DNA from: Channallabes apus
Taxonomy: Eukaryota; Chordata; Actinopteri; Siluriformes; Clariidae
NCBI GenBank assembly: GCA_030522415.1
Contig: CM060130.1
Span: forward strand, 23,759,965 to 23,823,964
DNA length: 64,000 bases
Direction: 5' to 3'
The notes below the pieces were generated by a model that saw nothing but the letters and a program-made list of their open reading frames with translations, made no database searches and had not been told where the DNA came from. This document shows, in pieces, positions 30,813-43,088 of the stretch. The translations under genes were made by a program, and so were the position numbers. Each line of letters begins with the position of its first letter. The stretch's first letter is position 1.

Positions 30813-33800
30813 GATTTTTTTTTTAAGAAATAAACTTTATTTAACAATATTCAACCAACCAAAGTCACTGTATCACACAGTGTACAAACAAGTTCAACTT
30901 AATAACAAATCAAAAATTAGTTCACCTTCAAATATAGTACAGATAATATCATTGTAACACCACTTTAACCTGAAAGACTACGTATCATTCATTAGTCTGT
31001 AATACTTGGACTCAACACCAACCCTGGCTTTTAAAGAAGCTTTAAAAAGAAGTGCAGCGTCCTGACTTTGTCTGTCCTCCATTCTATTTCTCCTTCTGAC
31101 ATAAATCCCAAGTTTAGCTTGTCCAAGAATAACATTAATTAACTGCCATTTAATTCTTTGTTTTTGACAATACTTCAGTCCTAAAACAAACATATTAGTG
31201 GTGAACTTTACTTGAAATCTTAAAAACAAATTACTCAATAAAACAAAAAATGACCTCAATCTGATGCATTCCGTAAAACAATGAAAAACAGTTTCTCTTA
31301 CTCCACAAAAACACATTTATCAACAACATCCGAGTTTATAACAGAAACAAAAGCATTTACAGCAATAGCCGCGTGTAATATTCGCCACTGCAGATCACCG
31401 GTTTGTTTATTCAGTGGTGGTTTGTATATCACCCTCCAAGCTGGTTTATCCTCATTTCACAATCCAAGTTTTTCTCGCCACACAGTGTCTTTTTTTCCAT
31501 TTAATACTAGTTTATTAAAAATTTTAACAAAACACCTGTACAGCAATTTTCCTATCACCAAAGCAAAATCTAAATTTTACAGTACTTCTAAATCCAGTAA
31601 AATACCAGACGCCCCTCAAGTCAGGTGAAATAATTTTTGGAAATGGATCTCTCATATCTGGAACTGAAATTCCATTACCAAAATTTAGCAATAAGAACAG
31701 TTCTTCCTCAGTTAGTCTTTTTTCCCACATTTTTATAATAATCCCAGCTTGCCGTGAAGACCTTTGTCCTAAAGCAGTAGCCAGTGAAGATACATCACTT
31801 ACTGTAGGTCAGGTCCAGCCACATCGATTAGATTCCTTAGTTTTATGATACCAGAACCACATAATGTAAGTGTGAGACCAGGCAAATACACATCTGATAA
31901 ATCAAAGCGAGCTCCTTTAACCAAAGGTTCCTCACGTAACCAAAATAAAGATTATGTCTTGCAAATCCTGGTTACATTGAAATGCCCCCACGTTTTGAAA
32001 AGTCCATAGTAGAAAGAAGGTAGTTCTTTTAAGTTCAACTGTTCGTGATCCGTAAAAAACAAGGTATTGTCAAGTCCCAGTCTCTCAATTTTCTATTTTT
32101 TGTAAAGAGTACAACATTCCTGAAAGAGCACATCCTTGTCTAATACCTCTTTTAACTTTAAAAGGGGCGCTCAAACCACCACTGATTTTTAACATTCAAT
32201 GTCTCAATACAACACCTTAATTGCTCCAATAAAACCTGGTCCAAAACCGAAAGCATTCAGAGTTGCCCAAAGATACTGGTGCTCCACTCTGTCAAAAGCT
32301 CTCTCTTGATCAATGGAAATGAGCCCTAAACTGATACCCAAAATGTCAGAGACCTCTATTATGTCCGGAATAAAAGCAATATTATCTGAAATTAACCTAC
32401 CAGGCACACAATATGTCTGGTCAGAATGTATGACCTGCCCCATCACCTCCCTCAATCTGTTGGCCAGAGACTTAGAGAAAATCTTTAAATCAGAGCACAG
32501 CAAGCTCACCGGTCTCCAATATTTAATTTCTTGTAGATCACCTTTCTTTGGCAGAAGAGTAATAACAGCTCTCCTGCAGCACAGAGGTAGAGAACCCTCA
32601 GCTATGCTCCCATTGAGAACATCCAAGAGATCCTCGCACAGCACCTCCCAGAAGGCTCTGTAAAATTCAACTGGTATCCCATCAATACCAGGAGCTTTTC
32701 CGCTCTCCATGTTCTGCAATGCATTCCAAAGCTCTCGCTAAGGCCTCTCCAGCACTGCTTTTGACTTTTCCGATAGTCTTGGTAAGCCTGCATAAAAACT
32801 AGAGGACAGCGTCTCATCTTCCTTATATTCACTCTCATAAAGTTCATTATAGAACCTTACAGCACGCAGTCTTATTTCAGGCAGCGCTGTCAATTCTTGC
32901 CCACTTTCTGAGCGCAGTGAGTGAATGTATCGGACATTTTTCCTTTACAAATTGAAAAAGAACTTGGATGGGGCATCCATTTGCGCAAGATTTTGATAGC
33001 ACGACCTGACCAAAGCTCCCTTTGCCTTCGTGCCGAGCGGGTCCGCAAAAAATAATGTTTTAGGCTTTAGGGCATCAATTCCATTCTGTCCTCCAGTAGC
33101 CTCTATAAGTGCCTGTAGATCTACAATTTAAGCTTCAAGTTTTTAGAATTTTTGTGTACTGTTTTTAGAGACATTGAAAGTATACTGCTGACATAAGAGT
33201 TTAATTTCAACTTTTCCACAGTCCCACCACTGACGCAGATTAGCAAAACAATCTTTCTATAATTTTAATTCTTTCCAGAAAAAAAAACTAAAAACCTCTT
33301 TAAACTTTAAATCCGCCAACAATAAAGTATTAAAATGCCAATAGTCACTCTTTGACTTTATGTTTGCTATGAAAACTGCACATATAACAAAAGCATGATC
33401 AGAGAAACCTGAAGGACTTATTACACAGTCTTTCACAATATTAAGGTGGAGCTTAAAACAGTATAATCTATCTAGTCTAGCCAAAGGAATACAATTTCCT
33501 CGAGTGTGTGTCCATGTATATTGTTTATCATTCTTATACAAGTGTCTCCATATATCACACAGTTTGTGGGTGTCAGTCAATGTGCAGATAGCAGGGCTTA
33601 AAGCAGCATGGGGCTCAGCGTGGTTTCCATCTAGCACATCATTCTCAGTCCAATTCAAATCAGCACCTAGAAACACAAACTCATCTCAATTATAACTCTG
33701 CACAAATTCATTCAGCTTATTTAAGAAACTAACTCTCAGCACCATTAGTAGGAGCAGATACATTAATAAACACAATAGTGAACTTTTCTAACTGTGCTTG

Positions 33801-34260
33801 TAGAACAATAAGTCTACCAGGATTTTCATGTTTCACCTCTAAAGAGAGAGAGACAGGAATAAAATGCTTAGCAAACAATACCGCTCGCCCTCCTCTGATA
33901 GAGCTCATATGAGAGACACCACCATCATGCGGGAAGCCGACATTAGACTTTCGTGTCCGACAATATTTCCGAGAGCCAAACTGCCTCTTCCACTGAACAA
34001 TTCATTACAGGTGAGATTCTGATACCATGCCTGCGTGAAAGCCGCTCAGAGCGCGTGCGTTCTAATGACGCCATCGTCAAGCAGCACGCGCTGGAAGACT
34101 CGCGCAGTTTAACCTCAAACCTGATCACAAACACAAAAAAATACTTATATAGAACACCAGAAAAACGATAGAGAGAAAAGGGGAAAGAAAAAGAGAGAAG
34201 AACTCACTCTCACTGTAGAACTCTCACACGCCGACTCCGCCCACTCACTCACGCATGCGC
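30813..34260 (-). mobile_element. Tx1/L1-type LINE, decayed
   Basis: Minus-strand element ending in AATAAAG and a poly-A tail (poly-T at 30814-30823 in plus). The recognisable order from the right is: endonuclease (about 33930-33257), RT (32720-32204), further RT and thumb pieces with many stops (32200-31530), and a C-terminal cysteine knuckle with the conserved basic tail (31316-30978). The 5' border is approximate. A poly-A tail and this RT type fit the L1 superfamily (Tx1-like) of fish. Confidence 0.75.
30978..33930 (-). pseudogene. Tx1-like ORF2 pieces (EN, RT, Cys knuckle)
   Basis: Endonuclease: GGRAVLFAKHFIPVSLSLEV then, after stops, FLGADLNWTENDVLDGNHAE, YTWTHTRGNCIPLARLDRLY and ISPSGFSDHAFVIC (33676-33257), which includes the GADLN and SDH motifs. 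RT: ESGKAPGIDGIPVEFYRAFW, EIKYWRPVSLLCSDLKIFSK and LISIDQERAFDRVEHQYLW (32719-32204). The later FADD-bearing part is not readable. C-terminus: MCFCGVRETVFHCFTEC (CxC...HxxxxC knuckle) with GQAKLGIYVRRRNRM. Frames are interrupted in at least five places. Non-functional. Confidence 0.75.
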
Positions 34261-34336
34261 ACAGAGAGAGAGAGAGAGAGAGATTGGTGAAGGAACCCTA
34301 TCTATAGCTATTAAAAATAGATAGCAGTATATACTC

Positions 34337-34574
34337 TTGTTGTTGTTGGTCTTTCGGCTGCTCCCGGCAAGGGGTCGCCACAGCGGAATATCCAGTCCGC
34401 ACTACAACTTGGCACAGGTTTTACGCCGGATGCCCTTCCTGACGCAACCCTCCCATTTTATCCGGGCTTGGGACCGGCACTGTATCCAGTGGCTGGGGTG
34501 TGGGCACTGGCTGGAATCGAACCCGGGCCTTCCGCATGGCAGGCGAAACACCTACCACTGAGCCACCAGTGCCC
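34337..34574 (-). mobile_element. V-SINE-like element: tRNA-Gly head, conserved core, RTE tail
   Basis: On the minus strand the first ~73 bases (34574-34502) resemble tRNA-Gly(GCC), with an A box TGGCTCAGTGG and a B box GGTTCGATTCC. The core AGGGTTGCGTCAGGAAGGGC and on resembles the conserved centre of V-SINEs (from memory). The tail CGCTGTGGCGACCCCT...CAGCCGAAAGAC matches the 3' end of the RTE-type LINE at 49095-49135. A perfect 9-bp target duplication ATATACTCT flanks it (34329-34337 and 34575-34583). Confidence 0.85.
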
Positions 34575-34583
34575 ATATACTCT

Positions 34584-35550
34584 AATAAATGATTTAATGA
34601 ATAAATGCCTCAGAACATTGAGAAATTGCTGAGCCATGAGGAGAATAAAATACTTTAAGATGTATTGTTATAAGAAAATAATCAACTTCCAGGTGGGAAC
34701 ATTAACCTGATCATGAATTATTTTTCTATAACTGCATTTCATATAACTGCAACTGTTGTATTTCACTGTGGTGTCAGTTTAGTGGAGTCTTAATGATATA
34801 AACACAGGCACTGAAACTGTGTGACATCTTCTATCTTGTAATATTGTAATACATGTTGTAATAGAAAAAGATCAGCTGAATGAAGGACACATTTATGAAT
34901 CTCTACAGGCTCTATTAGTTTAATGCATGTTTATTTATTCATATATTTATTTATTTATTGTTTAACATATTTGTATAGTTTTTATGTGGAAATGTACAGA
35001 ATAATCATAATAAATCCCTTCACCAGTAGAGGGCAGACTGCTGTTTATGTTTCTTTCTCATTATAGAAGTCAGATTGGGTCTTTATTTCTGTACATCAGT
35101 GGATGAGTAACAGCAGAACAGATCCATGCAGTAGGCGTGGTCACTGAAACACTCTTATTCCTGTACAGCTCATCCTCTCTCTCTTATTGCTGCTCTACAC
35201 TGCAGCTCTCTATCAGGATCCATCACCTGCTCCAACACACCACACTGAGAGTTAATTACACACGTCATGTTCAGCTCAGAACCAGGAAACATCTGCAGTT
35301 TAAACAAAAGTGTCTAATGAATTTTTCAGTGACTTTAAAAAATACAGAGGTGAAAAAGCCTTTTCTCCCCCAATTACTGCACGAAAACATTAAAATAAAC
35401 AGTCCATGCAAATGACATGTTTAAATGTTGGGTGATGCATTAATTTTTGCCTGAATTAGAAATGGCAAAGACACACACACACACACACATACATAAAATG
35501 TTAAAATGCCATTTTGTGTGAAATTGACGGAAAATGGTACAATTTATGAA
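34584..35550. other. No gene seen
   Basis: Non-coding. It holds the short repeat shared with 18660-18715 (at 35233-35300) and a (CA)n run at 35471-35488. Confidence 0.5.
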
Positions 35551-38500
35551 ATAAAATCACTGTCAAAAATATTCGTGCGTAAAAAAAAGATGTGTGTGTA
35601 ATCTACGGCCACGACAGCGTACAGATACGAGATTTTGTGTGTTTGTTACAATACAACTCTGAAATATACGACTCTGACCGCTTACAGATACGAATCTCGT
35701 TGTTACAACTCCTCTGTTTCACGGACGAATTGTGAAATTACGGGTACGAATGCTGTGCGTGAAACCACTGTCAAAAATACGTCATCAAGATCACAGGCAT
35801 TACTATCAGAGGGAAGATTAATCGATTCCACGATATGCGCATGAGCCCTTTAGCGGTTTAAACCACAGGCGCCAAAATGGCGGATCAGCAGCCAATAGCT
35901 CACTCATCGTATCAGGTAAGTGCACAATTCCACCCAAATTTCTAAGGGTTAGTTATCACTAATTACAGAAAGGATTAATATTAAGAAGATAGTTTAACTA
36001 TAGTAAGTAAGCACTCAGAATCATGCGCATATCGTGGAATCGATTAATCTTCCCTCTGATAGTAATGCCTGTGATCTTGATGACGTATTTTTGACAGTGG
36101 TTTCACGCACAGCATTCGTACCCGTAATTTCACAATTCGTCCGTGAAACAGAGGAGTTGTAACAACACTCTAAAAAATGATTCTGTGGTCTTGTAAATTT
36201 CACAGTAATAAACAGGTTATGTTACCTTAATAAAATCTCTAAAAGTCACATACATGATTGTTTGAGTTAGACAAATCAAAATAAATGCCTAAAAAAACTA
36301 CTGTTCTGTTTGTCTTAAATTTACACTATAATTTAAGTTTATTTCACAAATAGAAATTAGTATTTGACTAACTGAATTATACTTTTAACATCCACTTAAT
36401 ATTTTTGATACATTTCAATCAAAATATTTGGTAATGGAGTAATTAATGCTGATTAGTTTAAAGAAATACAATTATCACTCATTCCAACTCAATATTCTTT
36501 ATGTTTAACAAGAAAAACTTAAATAATTTAGTAAATTGCCCTGCGCAAGTGCTCATGGGAAATCTGGTGTAACATCAGAGACCAGAAGGCTGTGAGGATG
36601 GACATGAAGCTCCTGGAACATTCCTTACAAATTCTGGTGAGTAAACAGCTAACACAAGTTACTGAAATAATTCCTCTGTCTGTCTGTATACACAACTTTA
36701 TAGTGTGTAAGTTACTGTTCTGAATCCTGTCACAGCCGAGCTACATAGCTAACGATAGCTAGCAACAGGTCAGTCCTGGTGTTCAGTGTCATTTTACTTG
36801 TTTGTTCCAACCACCGAACTGCTCAGGTAAAGCGGCGTTAATACAGACACTTAAAATCTGGGTTAGGGTTAGGAGACACTTAAAATCTGGTGTAAAAGGA
36901 GAGATTTAACACCGAGCCGCGTGCGCGTGCATGTCCGGGTTTCTCGGTGTAACCGGCCGCGGTTGTGCCGCAATATTTGAATTTCTCCCGCCGAATGCGG
37001 TGATTTTGCGCAGCCAACCGTCACTGTGGCGATGATATAAAACTAGCGTGTTGAAATAATTACCGCGTGTGTACCGGGTCCACCTCACACACTGAACCGC
37101 GAGTCTGCTCGGGTCACTCCGACACTTTAAGGAGGAAACGCAGAACAAAGCAGATTTAAACAGCAGAAATGAGGTGCAGTGTCCGGACTCTGGCACTGTT
37201 TACACACCGGGCGAGCAACAGCTCTGAGTCCAGCACAGCTCCAGTCATGATGTACAGCACTACAGACAGGCAGTTTGATTAGCAGTATAATGGTGTATAG
37301 CTTTGTTTAAAACAATAGAACTTCAAACATTTTACTCAAGTTAAAGTCATAAGTACATGCCGTTCTAAACTTCTAATGTATTTGAAGTACAAAAGTACTA
37401 CAAGTACTTCACAAACATAACCGTGTACTTAAACATTATTAAAATGGCAGTTGATGAAATAAATGAAGTAAAAGTAGGCCTACAACATTTCTCTCAGAAT
37501 TATAATTGGGAGAAATAATATAAAATTAAAATATTGAAGTGAAATATGTTATGTATGTTGTAATATGTAAGTAAAAAAAAACTAAAACTGATTTTTAAAT
37601 CATTTTCGTGAAACGTTATATATTTTCAATATCTCTTTCACAGCACCAACACCACTAAAGAAGAGAAGTTGAATGGAGATACAACTGGAGGTAAATGTCA
37701 ACTTTTGTTTGACAATGTCAATGTTTCAGAAGTATTAAATGTGTAACCATTGAATCCAAGATAGAACCAAGATAGAAATTGAAACAAGGCTGGAAATATT
37801 TCACTTTACCTATTTTTAATCCAGAATATATTGAATCCATTAGAATATACAAGATTTTCCAGTAAATAAAGTAAAAAAATTATAAAGTTGATAGTAATGC
37901 GTAAATAAAGTTCTTGTATCATTTTTATACAAGGGACAAAGACATGTACAAGGGACATTCAAGTCAAAGCGGGACTTTTAATTGTGCAGAATAACAGAAC
38001 ACACTTATTAGAGTAAAAGCTCCCTTTATTTCTCTCTATATTTCTGTCTCTATATATGAGGTTGTGCATTGTTCTGCAAGAGCAAAACGCCTTTGGTGAT
38101 CAAAGCAGTCTGTTTTTTGTAAAAGCATTCCACTGAAATGTTCACCGGAATTTTACCAGCAATGGGCTCTGTAAAATCAAATCAGTTTTACGTCTTCGTT
38201 TCAGAGAATTTTCATCACAAGTCCCGCTTTGACTTGAACACCACTTATAGATCAGTGTGATGATGCATATAGTAACAGTCACACTTGTACTTACTTGTAT
38301 ACTATAATTCCTTTTTTAGGTGCCAGCTTATGGGATGGCGGTGTAAGCTCTGCACATTTGTCGCATCAACAAAAGGAATTTCGATCATTATGGAGTGAAG
38401 CATGGTACTGTTGATCAATGATATTCAATGTCCTGTCTTCATTTAGACTGTCATTGCTTCTTTAAGACCTGGGAATGTCTGCACACACATTTGTCCATAC

Positions 38501-39371
38501 AACTTTCCACAGTTTGAAGGAAACTGAAGTGTGAAGGTGTTCAGTCTTTCAGATGTAAAATGTGACTGTGATTCGATTCTAATACAAAAGTCTACTTTCC
38601 ACATATTATCTGTATAATACTTGTGACAGAAGTATTGTTTGTCAGACTGTTTAATAATGAGATCAATTCAGCTCATTGTTTATGATCATGTTACATATCA
38701 TTTGCAAAGTAAACCAGATTGAGTTTAGACGTCATGTCTTGTCAAATTTGGCAAATAAATGTTTAATTAAAATGGTAATGTGTGTATTGTGTCTTTGTTT
38801 ATAATTAGATATGTCATCAGATACATTGACCTAAATTGAAAAAATAAACTTGATTAAAAGCTAAATATACAGTATTAAAAAAAATAGTGTAAGATATTAA
38901 TTCTGTGATAGACCAGTATGAATTAAATTTATTTAAAACAAGTAAATATAGCACATTTGTTTGTTAAATAATAGTGAAATTTTCAGTTTCTTCTACCTTC
39001 CATTTCAATCATATCTACTCAATTATTTTACTCATTTTCACTTGGGTAACCTACTACAAAAAGTTATTCAGGTCTACTTATTTTTTTTACTGACTTGTAC
39101 TTCATTCATGAAGTATATTTTACATGATTTTTTAAATTTTTAGATTGATATTGATATTTTTAAGTGTAAAAATGTTTCACCAAAAAAATTGAGTACAGCA
39201 CAGTTTTATTTTTTAGAGTGAACGAGATTCGTATCTGTAAGCGGTCAGAGTCGTATATTTCAGAGTTGTATTGTAACAAACACACAAAATCTCGTATCTG
39301 TACGCTGTCGTGGCCGTAGATTACACACACACCTTTTTTTTACGCACGAATATTTTTGACAGTGATTTTAT
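35551..39371. mobile_element. Long palindromic (foldback) element, right arm split by an insertion
   Basis: The left arm 35551-35843 is the reverse complement of 36021-36165 plus 39223-39371. Together they form near-perfect inverted arms of about 295 bp around a ~175-bp centre. The outer end is ATAAAATCACTGTCAAAAAT on both sides. Arms and centre have no conserved ORF. The arms are still almost identical, so the element or the inversion is young. The centre contains GGCGCCAAAATGGCGG and a donor-like CAG|GTAAGTG, perhaps a remnant of an original promoter and first exon. Confidence 0.8.
36166..39220. mobile_element. 3.05-kb CACT...AGTG element inserted in the palindrome
   Basis: The insertion breaks the right arm exactly. 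Its ends are CACTCTAAAAAATGA and, inverted, CACTCTAAAAAATAAAAC, with a duplicated AA at the target (36164-36165 and 39221-39222). CACT ends and A-rich termini suggest a CACTA-type non-autonomous element. Exon-like pieces with donors occur inside (36560-36641 ending CTG|GTGAGTA; 37644-37690 ending GGAG|GTAAATG; 38321 onward), but no transposase is readable. Confidence 0.65.
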
Positions 39372-39554
39372 TCCATACAATTAACTTTAATCAAAACATG
39401 ATCAATATTCTGAGAGAGATAAAAGGAATTATGTCTAAAATAATTTCAGTTGAAAAGCTTAGTATGAAATATGGATCATGCACTTTTCTCAGCTATTTAT
39501 AATTGTCTCATATTTTTTTAGGGTGGTTTATCTCTCTCCAACCTGGACCAGTCA

Positions 39555-39797
39555 TCGAGCGACTCATTCTGTTTATTATAACATGTTCTTAGTTACATTG
39601 TAATATTTTCATAACTGGAACTATAGCACAAATCTGTGTATGTAGACGTATTGTGGGAATTATTATTGAAAATGCAACACTTTAATTTATTTCTGATCAA
39701 AAGAACGAAATGACTCAAAAAAAAAGATTCGTTCATTTTGATGAACGAGATTTAAAGATCCGAGTCATTAAAATGATTCAAACTTCCCATCACTAGT
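39555..39797. repeat. Truncated copy of the hAT MITE
   Basis: It matches 29190-29436: CATTCTGTTTATTATAA, GTAATATTTTCAT, AACACTTTAATTTAT, AAAAGAACGAAATGA, and ends CCCATCACTA. The left half is missing. Confidence 0.8.
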
Positions 39798-40328
39798 AAG
39801 CCGCTCTAGCAGAGACATGATGGAGCTGCAGATGCGGACTTTACCATCAACCTAAACACAGAGATTACTAACAAACTGTTAACACTTAATATAATAAACA
39901 TATGGTTAAGCTTTTCATTCATTCTTCATTAATTAATAATGTTACGCTAAAACATTAGTTTGTTAAAATATACAGCAGAATGCATATAATTGATGAGTAA
40001 CTCGTGTCTCAGCCCCTAACACCCCCCTCCAGTCCTCACTATAATGGACTATTCCATGCGCGCGACTACAGGAATGATTCAGGTGAGCGGAGTTAGCTGA
40101 GTAGAGGGGCGGGGTTAGCTCAGGTGTCTGTGAAAGTGAAAGAATTTTTAGACTCAGAAACAGAGTTACAGGTTTAACAGGTTTATAAGATTTCCGGGTT
40201 TAACAAACTGAATCTGGAGAGACGTTTGTCTGTAGATACGTGAGAAAAAGTTTAAACTCTGTAATGAGGTAAATAGTGAAGATGATCTGGTGTGAAATGT
40301 GGACAGACTTCAGCTAAAGCAGCAGATA
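39798..40328. other. Upstream region of the immunoglobulin gene
   Basis: Probable promoter region. It has a GC box (GGGGCGGGG, 40106-40114), the IRF-type site listed separately, and a 5' leader exon ending at the donor AAAAG|GTAAGAG (about 40351). Confidence 0.45.
40132..40142 (+). promoter_or_regulatory. IRF/ISRE-like site
   Basis: GAAAGTGAAAG fits the GAAANNGAAA consensus bound by interferon regulatory factors. It lies about 200 bp upstream of the 5' leader exon of the immunoglobulin gene, next to a GC box. Plausible for an immune gene but not proof. Confidence 0.4.
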
Positions 40329-40551
40329 TGTTTATATGAGGAACAGAAAAGGTAAGAGGAGTTAGCATCATGCTAAAGTACATGTTAGTCACCAACCACT
40401 CAATAACCTGTTAAACTAATCCTCCAAATACACCGTGGAATTGTGCTTTCTAACAGTGTGTTTGTGTGAGTTAAGTTGTTTAAAAGGATGACTCTCTCTT
40501 TCTGTGTGTGTTTAGGATTTTATTAGTTTGAACCGACAGTAAGAGATAAAG

Positions 40552-40622
40552 ATGGCGACTGCAAACAGTAAGTTACATTTACAGAGATACATTTATCTGT
40601 ATTATTTACTGCAGATTAAACT

Positions 40623-40662
<40 letters not shown>

Positions 40663-43088
40663 CCTACACAGATGAGTTTAAACTCATTGGTCCCAGTGTT
40701 ACAGAGGAGTATAAATCCTTTGCTGTGACTCTCTCGTGTCGTCTGTCTCCTGAAATCAGTGCTGTTAACATGGAGATCCGGTGGTTTAAGGAGACAGACT
40801 GTGTTTGTGTCTATAAGAACAGACAGGTGACAGAGGGGAGATGTTACGAGGGCAGAGTGAGTCTGTTCATTCAGGAGCTGGAGAGAGGAAACGTCTCCTT
40901 ACAGCTGAGACACTGTAGAGAGTCAGATACAGGATATTACCTGTGTCAGGTCACTGATGGAGACGGAACAGAGGAGATTACAGTACAGATGATGAATGGT
41001 AAGTGTTCCTGAACTCCACCCTGTATAAACTCTACATCATCATCTGTGCTTCTCATCTCAGTAGATGAAACACACACTCAGTATTCAGTATGAGGTTCAG
41101 TATACAGGGTGCTAATGTGGACTGGAGTTTATTTTAGTCCAATAAACAGTGTGTGTGTTTTTCACTCTGATACACACCTGCACAAGGACCTAAAAGCAGC
41201 AGCTTGTACAAATACTAATTAAATAGTGATTGATAAGTGAATCACATGTTACTTTTCCTGCTAATCAGGGATTCGTTCAATATAACTTTACATCAGAGAC
41301 ATTTTTACATCAGAGAGGAAATTTAATTACACACTAAATGTGGCCTTTAGATTGTTAGAGTTATTTGATATTTAATAGAACATATAATAAATATAATGCT
41401 GAGAAACCAAACACACACATTGAGGTTAAAGTGAGACATACACTGGACTACTGACTAACCTCAACTAACCTCAACTATAAAGAGTAACTATTAAAAGTGT
41501 AAAAATGTTAATTGGTCTGGATAAGGGTGTCTGCCAAATGCTATAAATGTAAATGTTTGTTGTGTGAGATTTTTAGAGTAAGAATATCTGACTAGTGGTT
41601 AATAACAGGTGTATAACAGTCCAGAGAACACATTAGTTAGTCAGGTATCTGACTTGGCACACACTAATGCACTGTGTACACACTTCTCCACTTCTATACG
41701 GCTGTAAATTAATAACAGAGACTAATAACAGGAGTTACAGCTTTGTCAACACTTTTAGTGTTGGACTTGTGTTTTACACAAATCAGTCCACAAACTGATC
41801 CACAAGTTCCCTCAGCTCCTGATTCTGCATTGGCATCAGATTCTCTCCCTGATGAATAAGGTGGCGGCTTTGCTCTGTGGCAGAGAGAGAGAGACAAGGG
41901 CTAAGGAGTGAGGAATTCCTTCAATCCACCATTTCAAAAGACTAATATGATACAGCTCAGTGCTTTTGCACTTACCCGGCTGTTACAGACGATAGTTCAC
42001 TGGCCCGAATTGTTCCACAACGGTTAAGGGTCCTTGCCAACGGGCCTGGAACATGAATGTAGCACTGGGGAGAAGCAGCAGTACGCGATCGCCCACCTTA
42101 AATACGCGTGACTGAGCCGGCTGGTCGTAGACGTGCTTCTTCTTCTCTTGTGCCTCTTGCGTGTGCCGTCCCATGATAGGGAGAACTTTGTTGATATTTG
42201 TTTAAAGGTCCTGTACAAACTCACTTACAAGTCTCAAAGGCTTCCTTGTCACACACCACACTTAAGTTTTGAAACACGTGATAGTCTTCGGCCCTCCTGG
42301 CTGAGTGGTAGTAGTAGCCTTAATGTGGGAGCCCCCTAGTGATGGGGAGGAATTGGCCGCGACTAAATTAGGGAGAAAATCTGGAAAAAAAATCCTAAAA
42401 AAACATTTTTTTAATGAAATTAATCTGTACTTTATTTTCTCTATAGTGTTTTGCACCTCCCAAGGTGACATCCAAAGGGTGTGAAATGTTCCAGGTGCAT
42501 CACAGTGTGGATTTTAGCCTGTGGGACGACCTGAGATCACATTCAGATTCACATTGTTTTGTATGATTATACATATAAGTTATTTTCTACAAAGAAATAT
42601 AAGGCTGGCCGGAGCTGCGGGTCGTCACAACACACTCTTACAAGTGAAGCGCAGTCTTGCAAAGATTCTAAATATCTACAGTTGAACCTTGGATTACGAA
42701 CATAATTCATGTTGGCTGTGGATTTGCCCGTGGCATTACAGTTAAAGCCTCAAACTCCATTATGGGAAATTATTGACTTTGGAAAAACTTGGAAAAGTAA
42801 AGATGTAAAATTGCGTCAGAGACAGAAGCGTTGTTACATGAAATTTGTCAGAGTGGAAGTTCTTTAGTCTTTAATAGTCGGGTCTGAGCTTTAGGCAGAG
42901 ATCACTCATGTAAGTAACACACTGCACATAGCAGTCTCACTGGACTTTTTGATGTTTTCAACAATAATTTTCTCTGCACATCTAATGGCAACTAAATGAC
43001 CTGCTTATTCAGAGTTCAGGAGGAAACACCAGCAGAAATGGAACTAATTAATGCTGTAATAATAACTCTAATAATAATTATTACTGCT
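40552..43088 (+). CDS. Butyrophilin/MOG-like immunoglobulin V-set gene, partial
   Basis: Exon with start codon: 40516-40567, ATG at 40552 (MATAN, then a split codon). The next exon, 40672-40998, joins in phase and encodes a V-type Ig domain: FAVTLSCRLS (first Cys), MEIRWFK (Trp), RVSLFIQELERGNVSLQLRH and ESDTGYYLCQV (DxGxYxC with the second Cys). It ends at the donor ATG|GTAAGTG, phase 1. A later candidate exon, 43020-43088, encodes a membrane segment (AVIITLIIIITA) but is phase 0, so at least one exon between is missing or unrecognised. Butyrophilin- and MOG-like proteins are cell-surface immune regulators. Odd: the visible start gives no signal peptide, so either the leader is coded elsewhere or the protein is not secreted. 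Confidence 0.65.
40627..40660. repeat. (GT)n microsatellite at intron end
   Basis: About 17 GT units just before the acceptor of the Ig exon. Another (GT)n tract is at 19482-19515. Confidence 0.95.
41001..41982. other. Intron, no feature recognised
   Basis: Presumed intron of the immunoglobulin gene. No exon or complete repeat is seen. Confidence 0.5.
41983..42180 (-). pseudogene. Gypsy integrase C-terminal fragment
   Basis: The translation YDQPAQSRVFKVGDRVLLLL followed by FQARWQGPLTVVEQFGPVNY matches the GPY/F module at the end of Ty3/gypsy integrases. Only this fragment remains. It belongs to a different gypsy lineage from the element at 59377. Confidence 0.75.

Noticed and set aside
34502..34574. 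tRNA-Gly gene on the minus strand
   Set aside because: The tRNA-like sequence is the head of a SINE with a 9-bp target duplication, a V-SINE-like core and an RTE tail. It is not a free tRNA gene.
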